Origin: an uncultured Cellulosilyticum sp. | Lineage (GTDB): Bacteria > Bacillota > Clostridia > Lachnospirales > Cellulosilyticaceae | NCBI GenBank assembly: GCA_934725855.1 | Contig: CAKVCL010000002.1 | Location: forward strand, 112,102-176,101 | Direction: 5' to 3' | Length of the DNA stretch: 64,000 bases | Part shown: positions 17,379 to 25,567 of the stretch, in pieces | Layout of the letters: each line of letters starts with the position of its first letter | Position numbering within the stretch: the stretch's first letter is position 1 | Notes under the pieces: generated by a model | What the model was told of the DNA's origin: nothing | Seen by the model: the letters and a program-made list of their open reading frames with translations, nothing else | Database searches by the model: none | Program-made: the position numbers and the translations under genes

Positions 17379-18017
17379 ATGAAAAAACATAAATGGATAG
17401 GCCTAATTGCAATAAGTATTTTATTATCGGCTCAAGTATTATACGCCCAGGAAAGAGCGATTTCACCAATTATAGCAGATGATTATAGAGACACGAGAAG
17501 CTATAACTTACCTTATAAATCCATTCAAGGATTTCTTGTGGCACCCTTACAGATACCAGGGGAATTATTAGCACCCTTTAGCGAGGAGCGTCAAGGTTAT
17601 GAACATGAAGGAATAGATATTAGAGTGGAGGAAGGAACACCTATTTTTGCTATTGCAGATGGTGTCATTACAAAAGCAGCACCAGATTCAAAAGGCGTAG
17701 AAAATGGTGGTGGCAAAATGATCTTCCTAGATTGTGGAAATGGTGTAGAAGGCAGATATATGCATTTAAGTGCGTATGGTGTTAAGGCAGGTGACTATGT
17801 CAAAGCTGGACAAGTCATTGGATTTAGTGGCAATACAGGTGATAGTACAACACCTCACTTGCATTTTGAATATAGAGTAAATAATATGCCAATTGATCCG
17901 AACTTTATTTTTGAAGTAAATGGCATGATATTAAATAAAGATCATCAAGAAACAGAAAAATTAGTTGAGAGTATAAAAAGTGAAGAATCGGTGAGTTTCC
18001 TTGCCATTCAGGAATAA
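17379..18017 (+). CDS. Secreted M23-family (LytM-type) peptidase
   Basis: The 212-residue protein starts with a signal peptide (KKHKWIGLIAISILLSAQVLYA, cleavage likely after residue 23). The M23 domain has HEGIDIR (zinc His and Asp), YMHLS and the HLHFEY motif, so the zinc site is complete. Such enzymes cut peptidoglycan cross-bridges or act on the spore envelope outside the membrane. A good ribosome binding site (TTAGGTGGAGG) precedes it. A terminator follows, so it is probably monocistronic. The bond cleaved cannot be told from sequence. Confidence 0.9.
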   Translation: MKKHKWIGLIAISILLSAQVLYAQERAISPIIADDYRDTRSYNLPYKSIQGFLVAPLQIPGELLAPFSEERQGYEHEGIDIRVEEGTPIFAIADGVITKAAPDSKGVENGGGKMIFLDCGNGVEGRYMHLSAYGVKAGDYVKAGQVIGFSGNTGDSTTPHLHFEYRVNNMPIDPNFIFEVNGMILNKDHQETEKLVESIKSEESVSFLAIQE

Positions 18018-18026
18018 GATTTTATT

Positions 18027-18058
18027 TAAAGAGAGGCTATGAAAAATAGTCTCTTTTT
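18027..18058 (+). terminator. Terminator of the M23 peptidase gene
   Basis: A short hairpin with arms aaagaga...ctat / atag...tctcttt, followed by a T-run. Confidence 0.7.
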
Positions 18059-18247
18059 TGCGTTAGAACAACTAGATCAAAAGGGATGTGTGGTTAAGGT
18101 GTGAATATAAGACTTATTTTTAGTAATAATATACAAAGAATAGGATAAGCTGAAAAAATAAATGTAAGTATATTCCAAAAAATACAAATATATAATATAA
18201 TGTAGTTATCCATTTTTTATATATTATTATGAAAGTGAGGTGGTTAA

Positions 18248-18565
18248 GTGAAACCATCGGCTAATATTGCCTGTCAGCCTAATGCACACCATGATTATGA
18301 CAGTAGGCACAGCAATGATTTTTGCATCATTCAATTACCAAACGAAGGAAAAATTATATGGCACATTATTTCAAAGACGGAAGCAGATACACAAATATGT
18401 TTTAATGTAAAAGAACATCATACTTATAAGGAGGATAGTTTAAGATTTGAGAATATTAGAGAAGGGAGTATTACACCCTACTTTCCGTATAGAAATTTGT
18501 ATATAGCAGATGTTAAAAATGCCACAGGACATTTTGTAGTAAGAGTAGAGGCTTATGAGGCGTAA
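18248..18565 (+). CDS. Small hypothetical protein
   Basis: A 105-residue protein that I do not recognise. It is His- and Tyr-rich (NAHHDYDSRHSNDF, EHHTYKED), contains two cysteines and has no signal peptide or membrane segment. The second half looks beta-rich (NLYIADVKNATGHFVVRVEAY). The start is GTG with AAGTGAGGTGG upstream; a TATAAT-like box lies near 18190-18202. It is closed by its own terminator, which supports it being a real gene. Confidence 0.6.
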   Translation: MKPSANIACQPNAHHDYDSRHSNDFCIIQLPNEGKIIWHIISKTEADTQICFNVKEHHTYKEDSLRFENIREGSITPYFPYRNLYIADVKNATGHFVVRVEAYEA

Positions 18566-18578
18566 AATTAGAATGATA

Positions 18579-18611
18579 GAAGGTTGTACAAAATAATGTG
18601 CAGCCTTTTTT
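18579..18611 (+). terminator. Terminator of the small hypothetical gene
   Basis: The stem pairs aaggttgtaca with tgtgcagcctt (two G-U pairs) and is followed by T6. Confidence 0.75.
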
Positions 18612-18664
18612 GTATAAAAGAAATTATTTCTGGAAATATTCAAAAAAAGATGAGGGGTGGTTAA

Positions 18665-20506
18665 ATGAAGACAATCGCTATTTATTATTTAATCTTAATT
18701 ATGATAGGTAGTCAAATTCCAATTCAGTATGTTCACGTGATAAAGCAGGAAAAAAGAGTATCAAAGACGAGTGATTTAGAACATAAACTTTTACGTGAGG
18801 ATAGGCATGACTTAGATAACGGTCAGTTTGTAGACGAGAAAGAAGATTTATGGGCAATAAATGCCCCACTACTAGAAGAAGGCAGAAAAACGGAAAGAGG
18901 GCAAGCAGACAAGCAAGGCGATTTTAAAGAAAAAATTGAAGATTATTCAATAAAAGTTGAAGAAGAAAAGGCAGAGACAAAGCAAGTAGAAAGGCAAGAT
19001 AGAGAAAACCCCGAATCAGATGAGAAAGAAAAGAGTAAAATACAAATAGAGGAAAAGGAATCAGCAATAGAGGAAGAGAGGAAGGAAAATGAAGTAAGTG
19101 AAGAGGAGAAGGAGAAAGAAAAAAGAGACTGGCGAGCAGAAGAAAAGAATGATAGTGGAATGATTTCAAAACAAGAAGATGAGGAAAAAGAAGATGAGGA
19201 AAAAGAAGAAACAAAGCAACAAGAAATAAAGCAAGAAGAGAAAATTAAAGATAATGCGTGCAATGAAAAGCAAGAAAATCAAGCAGAACAGCAGAACGAA
19301 TACAAAAGACAGGAGCAAACTAAAGAGGAAAATAATGATCAAAATAACAAAGAGGCTGATGAAAAATGGCATAATCAGCAAAGCACAGCTTCTTCATATG
19401 AAATTGAAAGAAAAGAATCTAAAAACGAAACAAATGTAGAGGAGTTAGATTATTCGAAAGAAGAATCCCAAGATATTATCCGAGGAAAACTACAGAAGGA
19501 TCAAGTTATTGAAGGGGATTTATATATTGAAAAAGAAGGAATTGATTTAAATGGTAAGACATTAGAAGTAAAAGGTAATCTGTATCATAACAAAGGAAAA
19601 TTAATCATTCATAATGGAAGACTTTTAGTTCATGAAAATTATTTTGTGAATAATGAAATAAAACAAAGTGGAAATGAAAGTGTGTTAGTACTTAAAAATG
19701 ACGATGATCTTGTTATAGTAAATGGAGATATAGTATCCTATGGCTCTGATTGGATTGATAAGTGTACAAAAGGGAAAATTATTCTAGAAGGAAATTTTAT
19801 TGGTAGACCTAAAGCAAGTGAAATGAGTTATAAAATGCCTACAGGAAGTGAATGGGAATTGATTTTGGCAGGAGAAGATAATCAAATAGTTAATATTTCA
19901 AGTATGTGTGTTAAGTTACCTAACATTATTATTAAAGGAAGAAAGAATCGACAAATCAAATTGATGATGCTTAAAAATAATACGAATCAATTAAAAGAAC
20001 ATCATCTAAATAGGATAGAGAATGAGGTAGCATGCCAAATTGATTTACCTGAATCAATGGCAATTGAAATAATTAACACAAAGGCCCCAATGATTATTAA
20101 TGGTGTTTGTAAAGTCACTCAATTAAATGTACTTGGAAATAGAGTGATAATAAATGGTAATTTAAAAGTAAGGGATGGAATAGATTTTAGTAAAGGACAA
20201 GTTCATATAAATGGTTCATTGATCTTGTTAGGTGCACGGAATATAAAGATGAACAATAGTGAAGATCAAATGAAAATCAGAGATGATTTTGAGCTGCATA
20301 ACTGTAAAGAGACCATTTTAAATAGGGGCGAATTGTGTATAGGAGGAAATATTGTTCAAAGCAATATGTTAGAGCAACTGATTACTGGCAATCACTTAAC
20401 TGTTGTTTTTTTGAATCATCAAGAGGATAAGAAGAGAGTGCAAGGAAATCTAATTGCATTAAGCAATGTAAAATACTCCAAATCAAGCTGGGATGAGGCT
20501 TTATAG
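18665..20506 (+). CDS. Exported Glu/Lys-rich protein with a beta-repeat C-terminal domain
   Basis: A 613-residue protein in three parts. Residues 1-22 form a signal peptide or anchor (TIAIYYLILIMIGSQIPIQY). Residues 60-265 are an extremely charged low-complexity region, mostly E, K, Q, D and R, probably coiled or extended. Residues 270-600 are rich in beta-strand turns with short right-handed-helix-like units such as GDLYIEKEGIDLNGKTLEVK and GNLYHNKGKLIIHNGRLLV. Related units occur in clostridial surface proteins of unknown role. The charged region is almost pure purine on the + strand, giving spurious open frames on the other strand. It is probably cell-surface exposed. The ribosome binding site is GATGAGGGGTGG. 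Confidence 0.7.
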   Translation: MKTIAIYYLILIMIGSQIPIQYVHVIKQEKRVSKTSDLEHKLLREDRHDLDNGQFVDEKEDLWAINAPLLEEGRKTERGQADKQGDFKEKIEDYSIKVEEEKAETKQVERQDRENPESDEKEKSKIQIEEKESAIEEERKENEVSEEEKEKEKRDWRAEEKNDSGMISKQEDEEKEDEEKEETKQQEIKQEEKIKDNACNEKQENQAEQQNEYKRQEQTKEENNDQNNKEADEKWHNQQSTASSYEIERKESKNETNVEELDYSKEESQDIIRGKLQKDQVIEGDLYIEKEGIDLNGKTLEVKGNLYHNKGKLIIHNGRLLVHENYFVNNEIKQSGNESVLVLKNDDDLVIVNGDIVSYGSDWIDKCTKGKIILEGNFIGRPKASEMSYKMPTGSEWELILAGEDNQIVNISSMCVKLPNIIIKGRKNRQIKLMMLKNNTNQLKEHHLNRIENEVACQIDLPESMAIEIINTKAPMIINGVCKVTQLNVLGNRVIINGNLKVRDGIDFSKGQVHINGSLILLGARNIKMNNSEDQMKIRDDFELHNCKETILNRGELCIGGNIVQSNMLEQLITGNHLTVVFLNHQEDKKRVQGNLIALSNVKYSKSSWDEAL

Positions 20507-20548
20507 AAGAAAAAAGCCTTTAAAGCATAAAGTTTAGTTAAAAAGTGC

Positions 20549-20578
20549 TTGACATATCCTAATGATATGGCGTATGCT
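20549..20578 (+). promoter_or_regulatory. Promoter of the copper operon
   Basis: TTGACA (20549-20554), 18 bases, TATGCT (20573-20578). The spacer contains an inverted repeat, CATATC-N5-GATATG (20553-20569), overlapping the -35. Confidence 0.6.
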
Positions 20579-20587
20579 AAAGAAAAA

Positions 20588-20612
20588 ATACCCCCCACCC
20601 CGGGGGAGGGAG
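20588..20612 (+). promoter_or_regulatory. Probable CsoR operator
   Basis: A C6-A-C4 tract runs straight into G5-A-G3, forming a GC-rich pseudo-palindrome in otherwise AT-rich DNA. CsoR operators are typically C-tract/G-tract palindromes flanked by A-T, with ATACC-type edges, as here. It lies just downstream of the -10, and its G-rich half also appears to be the ribosome binding site of csoR. Confidence 0.75.
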
Positions 20613-20622
20613 AAAAACGAAT

Positions 20623-20889
20623 ATGAATGATGAACGAAAAAAGGCACTTCAATCTTTAAAAACAGCTAAGGGACAAATTGAAGGAATTATTAAGATGATT
20701 GAGGATGACAGATATTGTATTGATATATCCAATCAAATTCTTGCGGCGCAATCGCTTTTGAAAAAAGCCAATATGACTATTTTAAAACAACATATGCAGC
20801 ATTGTGTTAAGGAAGCCTGTCATCAAGATCAAGCAGATGAGAAGATCGATGAGATTATCTCTATTTTAGAGAAGCTTGTTTCAAAATAG
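20623..20889 (+). CDS. csoR: Copper-sensing repressor CsoR
   Basis: An 88-residue all-helical repressor of the CsoR/RcnR family. Copper ligands are in the family spacing: Cys32 in DRYCIDIS, His57 and Cys61 in LKQHMQHCVKEA (C-x24-H-x3-C). Apo-CsoR binds a C/G-tract operator and is released by Cu(I). The operator just upstream and the copA and copZ genes downstream fit copper-inducible autoregulation. Ribosome binding is by GGGGGAGGGAG, which overlaps the operator. Confidence 0.95.
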   Translation: MNDERKKALQSLKTAKGQIEGIIKMIEDDRYCIDISNQILAAQSLLKKANMTILKQHMQHCVKEACHQDQADEKIDEIISILEKLVSK

Positions 20890-20944
20890 ATCAATTAAAA
20901 AATATTTAAAAAGGACATAAATCAATAAAAAAGGAGAGAAGCAT

Positions 20945-23377
20945 GTGACGAAACAATTAATTAAAATTGAAGGCATGAGTTGCGCAGCATGTGCCAATCG
21001 AGTAGAAAAAGCAGTAAAAAAATTAGAGGGAGTGGAAGAAGCAAGTGTTAACTTTGCAACTGAAACATTAAGTGTTTCTTATGATGAGACTAGTATAAGC
21101 AAAGAAAGATTAGAAGAGGCAGTTGTGAAAGCTGGTTATAACGTTCACAAAGAAATAAAAAATTATATATTTAAAATTGAAGGCATGAGCTGTGCAGCAT
21201 GTGCCAATCGTATAGAGAAGATTGTGAAAAAGCAAAGTGGTGTTCAAAGTGCGGTTGTTAATTTTGCTACTGAGAAGCTTAGTGTTAGCATAGATGAGAG
21301 TATTATGAGTATAGGAGAGATTAAGGAGAAAGTTGCAAAAGCAGGTTACAAGCTTGTTCAGACGAAACAGGAATCCAATGAATCAAAAAAAATAAGTGAG
21401 GATAGGAAGTTATTTTGGCGATTTATTGGCTCAATGATTTTTACTATACCACTGCTTATAATTAGTATGGGACATATGGTGGGAATGCCCTTACCAAGTG
21501 TGATTTCCCCTATGAATAATCCTTTATATTTTGCACTTATTCAACTTGCATTAACTGTGCCCGTCATGCTTATTGGCTATAAGTTTTATCAGGTGGGAAT
21601 AAAGAATTTATTGACTTTAAGTCCAAATATGGATTCCTTGATTTCAGTAGGTACCCTTGCGGCTTTTGGATATAGCATTTATGCAATCATCCAGATTATT
21701 CAGACAGGTGATTCAATGTATGCTATGCATCTTTATTTTGAGTCAGCAGCGACTATTTTGGCACTGATTACCTTAGGCAAATACTTAGAAGCACGTTCTA
21801 AAGGAAAAACTTCTGAAGCTATAAAGAAGTTAATGGGACTTGCACCTAAGATGGCTACTTTGGTACACAATGGAAAAGAAGTGGTGGTACCAATAGAAGA
21901 AGTAAGGGTAGGAGATGTCATTATTGTAAAACCAGGTGAGAAATTACCTGTTGATGGAAAAATTGTTGAAGGTAGCACCGCAATTGATGAAGCGATGATT
22001 ACTGGAGAAAGTATTCCTGTTGAAAAGGGAATAGGAGATGAAGTGATTGGCGCAAGCATTAATAAATCAGGCTATATCAAGTATGAAGCTACTAAAGTAG
22101 GAAAAGATACTACACTTGCTCAGATTGTACGATTAGTAGAAGAAGCACAGGGAAGTAAAGCACCTATTGCTAAAATGGCAGATATTATTTCCGGTTATTT
22201 TGTCCCCATTGTTATTGGACTAGCTATTTTAGCAGCTGTAGGATGGTTAATGGCAGGAGAAGGTACGACTTTTGCACTGACGATCTTTATTTCTGTTCTT
22301 GTGATTGCGTGTCCTTGCGCATTGGGACTTGCTACGCCAACAGCTATTATGGTAGGAACAGGAAAAGGCGCAGAAAATGGCGTACTCATAAAAAGTGGAG
22401 AAGCCTTAGAAATGGCACATCATATTGACACAATTGTTTTTGATAAAACTGGAACTTTAACAGAAGGTAAACCTAAAGTAACAGATGTGATAAGCTTGCA
22501 AATGCCAGAAGACGAGTTACTTTTATTAGCGGCTAGTTGCGAAGTCGGTTCAGAACATCCGCTTGGTGAGGCTATTGTTAGATTTGCAAAAGAGAAGAAC
22601 ATGTCACTAAAGGAAAGCAGTCAGTTTAAAGCCATAACAGGTCATGGAATAGAAGCAGTAGTAGAAAATCAGAAAATTCTAATAGGTAATAAAAAAATGA
22701 TGCATGAGCGAGCTATTAGTAGTGATCAATTAGCTAAGGAGGCAACTGAGTTAGCCAAAGAAGGCAAGACGCCAATGTTTATTGCAATAGAAGGGAAGCT
22801 AGAAGGAATAATTGGAGTAGCAGATACTTTAAAACCAAATAGTAAAGCTGTGATTGAGGCATTACACCATATGGGAATAAAGGTTGTAATGATTACAGGA
22901 GATCATCAAAAGACAGCAGAAGCTATTGCAAAACAAGCAGGAATTGATGAAGTACTAGCTGAAGTATTGCCAAAAGATAAAGCACAAATGGTTGAAAAAT
23001 TGCAAAAAGAAGGTGGAAAAGTTGCTATGGTAGGGGATGGGATTAATGATGCCCCAGCGTTAGCTAGAGCTGATTTAGGAATAGCCATTGGTTCAGGAAC
23101 AGATATAGCAATAGAATCTGCGGATATTGTTTTAATGAAAAGCGATTTAATGGATGTGATTACAGCTCTTAAACTAAGCAAAGCAACGATAAGAAATATC
23201 AAAGAAAACTTATGTTGGGCATTTGGATATAATGTTTTAGGCATACCAGTAGCTATGGGCGCTCTTTATATTTTTGGAGGCCCGTTACTTAATCCGATGA
23301 TAGCAGCAGCAGCGATGAGTTTAAGTTCAGTATCCGTATTGGGTAATGCATTACGTCTTAGAAAGTTTAAAATCTAA
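20945..23377 (+). CDS. copA: Cu(I)-exporting P1B-type ATPase
   Basis: The 810-residue membrane ATPase exports Cu(I). It has two N-terminal HMA domains, each with GMSCAACANR (near residues 10 and 81). Membrane helices begin at about residue 155. The transmembrane copper site is C456-P-C458. The actuator motif TGES, the phosphorylation motif DKTGTLTEG at Asp500, the SEHPLG nucleotide motif and GDGINDAPAL are all present. The start is GTG with AAGGAGAG upstream, 55 bases after csoR. CPC together with GMSCAAC makes copper rather than zinc/cadmium the likely ion. Silver may also be transported. Confidence 0.97.
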   Translation: MTKQLIKIEGMSCAACANRVEKAVKKLEGVEEASVNFATETLSVSYDETSISKERLEEAVVKAGYNVHKEIKNYIFKIEGMSCAACANRIEKIVKKQSGVQSAVVNFATEKLSVSIDESIMSIGEIKEKVAKAGYKLVQTKQESNESKKISEDRKLFWRFIGSMIFTIPLLIISMGHMVGMPLPSVISPMNNPLYFALIQLALTVPVMLIGYKFYQVGIKNLLTLSPNMDSLISVGTLAAFGYSIYAIIQIIQTGDSMYAMHLYFESAATILALITLGKYLEARSKGKTSEAIKKLMGLAPKMATLVHNGKEVVVPIEEVRVGDVIIVKPGEKLPVDGKIVEGSTAIDEAMITGESIPVEKGIGDEVIGASINKSGYIKYEATKVGKDTTLAQIVRLVEEAQGSKAPIAKMADIISGYFVPIVIGLAILAAVGWLMAGEGTTFALTIFISVLVIACPCALGLATPTAIMVGTGKGAENGVLIKSGEALEMAHHIDTIVFDKTGTLTEGKPKVTDVISLQMPEDELLLLAASCEVGSEHPLGEAIVRFAKEKNMSLKESSQFKAITGHGIEAVVENQKILIGNKKMMHERAISSDQLAKEATELAKEGKTPMFIAIEGKLEGIIGVADTLKPNSKAVIEALHHMGIKVVMITGDHQKTAEAIAKQAGIDEVLAEVLPKDKAQMVEKLQKEGGKVAMVGDGINDAPALARADLGIAIGSGTDIAIESADIVLMKSDLMDVITALKLSKATIRNIKENLCWAFGYNVLGIPVAMGALYIFGGPLLNPMIAAAAMSLSSVSVLGNALRLRKFKI

Positions 23378-23439
23378 AGGGAAAGCTGAACTTTCGTCTT
23401 TAGAAAAAATATAAAATGATAATAATAGGAGGATAAGAG

Positions 23440-23649
23440 ATGAAAAGAAAAATTCAAATTGAAGGTATGAGTTGTGGACATTGTGTAGCACATGTTAAAG
23501 AAGCATTAGAGGAAATAAAGGATGTAGAAAGTGTAGAAGTATCTTTAGAAGAAAAATGTGCTACGATTGTTGGAAACGCATCACAAGAAGAGATCAAAGA
23601 GGCAATTGATGAAGCGGGCTATGACGTGATAAGCATTACTACATTATAG
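23440..23649 (+). CDS. copZ: Copper chaperone CopZ
   Basis: A 69-residue single HMA domain with the metal-binding motif GMSCGHC (Cys12, Cys15). Such proteins carry Cu(I) in the cytoplasm and pass it to the HMA domains of CopA. The gene is 62 bases after copA with an ATAGGAGG site and is followed by a terminator that closes the csoR-copA-copZ operon. Confidence 0.93.
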   Translation: MKRKIQIEGMSCGHCVAHVKEALEEIKDVESVEVSLEEKCATIVGNASQEEIKEAIDEAGYDVISITTL

Positions 23650-23663
23650 AAAAGGAAACTAAG

Positions 23664-23707
23664 AAAGGAAAGGGTTCTATGAAAAATTTAGAAGCCTTTC
23701 CTTTTTT
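23664..23707 (+). terminator. Terminator of the copper operon
   Basis: The stem pairs aaaggaaagg with cctttccttt around a loop of about 20 bases and is followed by a T-run. Confidence 0.75.
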
Positions 23708-23892
23708 AATACATTTATTTTAGTACATTTAATGGCGAGCATATATAAAAACAAAGCAATTTAAAAGTAGATTTTTGAAGTAATAATTGACAAACGAATC
23801 ATAGCAAGGTATTGTCAGTTTAGAAAGAAATTAAAATGACAAAATAGGATGAAGCGTGAAAAGACCACCTTCAGATTTAAGGAGGGCGGAAA

Positions 23893-24393
23893 ATGGGAAA
23901 AGTTTGTCCATTTCCTGAGAATAAGAAGAAAAGGTATCAACAAGAATTGAAATATTCTTCACAGACAATGTTTTTAAAAGAGTTGCTCGATACACTCATT
24001 CTAACGTATGAGGAAAAAATTGAAACATTAAAAGCGTATAAACAGAAAATCGAGCAATTAGATGGATTAACTTGTAAATCACCTAAGGAGGTAAGTAAGC
24101 AAGTCAAAAAGCTTAATGCCCAGTTTCTTGAGATGGGGATTAGCTGTAATTATTTTAAGTTTTTCACAAAACAGAACCAAGAGATTCTCTATTATTCAGA
24201 TGGTAGTGGAGTATTTGTGGTTAAAAATAATAAATTAGATCAAGCTATTAAGTTAGGGACTGGCGAATTTATTAGTAAATTTGAAGGATATCCTTTTTCT
24301 TTGACTTTGGATGATGAAATACTAAGGATATTTGACAAACAAGTTAATAAATTAGAAATTACAATTGATACGCTAAAAAATACGAGTGTTTAG
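23893..24393 (+). CDS. Conserved hypothetical protein
   Basis: A 166-residue soluble protein I do not recognise. The first part is helical and lysine-rich (MGKVCPFPENKKKRYQQ, then a helix around residues 28-55). The second half is beta-rich (QEILYYSDGSGVFVVKNNK). There is no signal peptide. A strong AAGGAGGGCGG site precedes the ATG. It ends 15 bases before the threonine aldolase gene, so the two are probably co-transcribed, but the reason is not clear. Confidence 0.6.
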   Translation: MGKVCPFPENKKKRYQQELKYSSQTMFLKELLDTLILTYEEKIETLKAYKQKIEQLDGLTCKSPKEVSKQVKKLNAQFLEMGISCNYFKFFTKQNQEILYYSDGSGVFVVKNNKLDQAIKLGTGEFISKFEGYPFSLTLDDEILRIFDKQVNKLEITIDTLKNTSV

Positions 24394-24408
24394 GATGGTG
24401 GAGGAGAT

Positions 24409-25434
24409 ATGTATAGTTTTAGAAATGATTATAGTGAAGGGGCACACCCAAGTATTTTGGAAAGTTTATTAAAGACCAATAAAGAGCAAACTTTAGGATA
24501 TGGAGAAGATGATTATACAAGAAAAGCTGAATTATTGATTAAACAGCATATAGGAAGAGAGGATGTAGCAATTCACTTTTTAGTTGGAGGGACTCAAACT
24601 AATCTTATAGCAATTTCAGCATTTTTAAGACCTCATGAAGCAGCTATTGCTGCTACTAGTGGACATATTGCTACACATGAGACGGGTGCTGTTGAAGCAA
24701 CTGGGCACAAGGTGGTTACAGTGGTGGCAAAGAATGGAAAGTTAACACCTGATTTAATAGAAAAAGTGTTAGCAAGTCATATCGATGAACATATGGTAAA
24801 GCCAAAGCTTGTGTATATTTCAAATTCAACTGAAATAGGAACCATTTACTATAAAGATGAAATTAAAGCTCTTTATGAATACTGTCAGTCTAAAAACCTA
24901 TTGCTATTTATTGATGGGGCAAGATTAGGTTCAGCATTAACCGCTCAAGATAATGATGTAACACTTGCTGATCTGGCCAAGTATTCAGATGCTTTTTATA
25001 TTGGAGGAACAAAAAATGGCGCTTTATTAGGAGAAGCTTTAGTGATTGTTAATGATCATTTAAAAGAGGACTTTAGGTATTTTATTAAGCAAAAAGGAGC
25101 TTTATTAGCAAAGGGAAGAGTTATTTCTATAGGATTTATTGAATTATTTAGAGAAAGATTATTTTTTGAATTAGCCGAGCATGCAAATCAAATGGCAAAT
25201 CTATTAGCTCATGGCATTAAAAGTGCCGGCTATAGTATGTTAACTGATTCAACGACGAATCAGATCTTTCCGATTTTTTCGAATAAGGTAGTGGAAGAAT
25301 TAAAAAAGCAATTTGATTTTAGTGAATGGGAAAGAATAGATGAAAATGAGGTGGCAATACGTCTTGTAACTTCTTGGGCTACCCCTAGGGTGAAAGTCGA
25401 AAAGTTTTGTGAATATCTTAATCAAATAAAATAA
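24409..25434 (+). CDS. Low-specificity L-threonine aldolase family (PLP)
   Basis: A 341-residue fold-type I PLP enzyme of the beta-eliminating lyase group. The start MYSFRNDYSEGAHP, FLVGGTQTNL, SGHIATHETGAVE, LFIDGARLGSAL (Asp that binds the pyridine nitrogen) and YIGGTKNGALLGEA with the PLP lysine match threonine aldolases, which split threonine or allo-threonine to glycine and acetaldehyde. The site GGTGGAGG gives a clear start. Confidence 0.88.
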   Translation: MYSFRNDYSEGAHPSILESLLKTNKEQTLGYGEDDYTRKAELLIKQHIGREDVAIHFLVGGTQTNLIAISAFLRPHEAAIAATSGHIATHETGAVEATGHKVVTVVAKNGKLTPDLIEKVLASHIDEHMVKPKLVYISNSTEIGTIYYKDEIKALYEYCQSKNLLLFIDGARLGSALTAQDNDVTLADLAKYSDAFYIGGTKNGALLGEALVIVNDHLKEDFRYFIKQKGALLAKGRVISIGFIELFRERLFFELAEHANQMANLLAHGIKSAGYSMLTDSTTNQIFPIFSNKVVEELKKQFDFSEWERIDENEVAIRLVTSWATPRVKVEKFCEYLNQIK

Positions 25435-25567
25435 GTGTGTTTAAAATGTACAGAATTTGGAGACAATTAGATATTAAAACGCTTGCATTTCAGAATGAAT
25501 TTGATAGAATAGGTGAAGAGTAAATAATTGATTTAGAATCATTATCGTGATTCAAAGGAGCTATAAA

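Noticed and set aside
18924-19381. Three long open frames on the minus strand rich in Leu, Ser and Phe
   Set aside because: They mirror the purine-rich codons of the + strand Glu/Lys-rich gene; no ribosome sites or homology.
21733-23244. Several minus-strand open frames inside copA
   Set aside because: They are antisense to well-conserved ATPase motifs and have no start signals.
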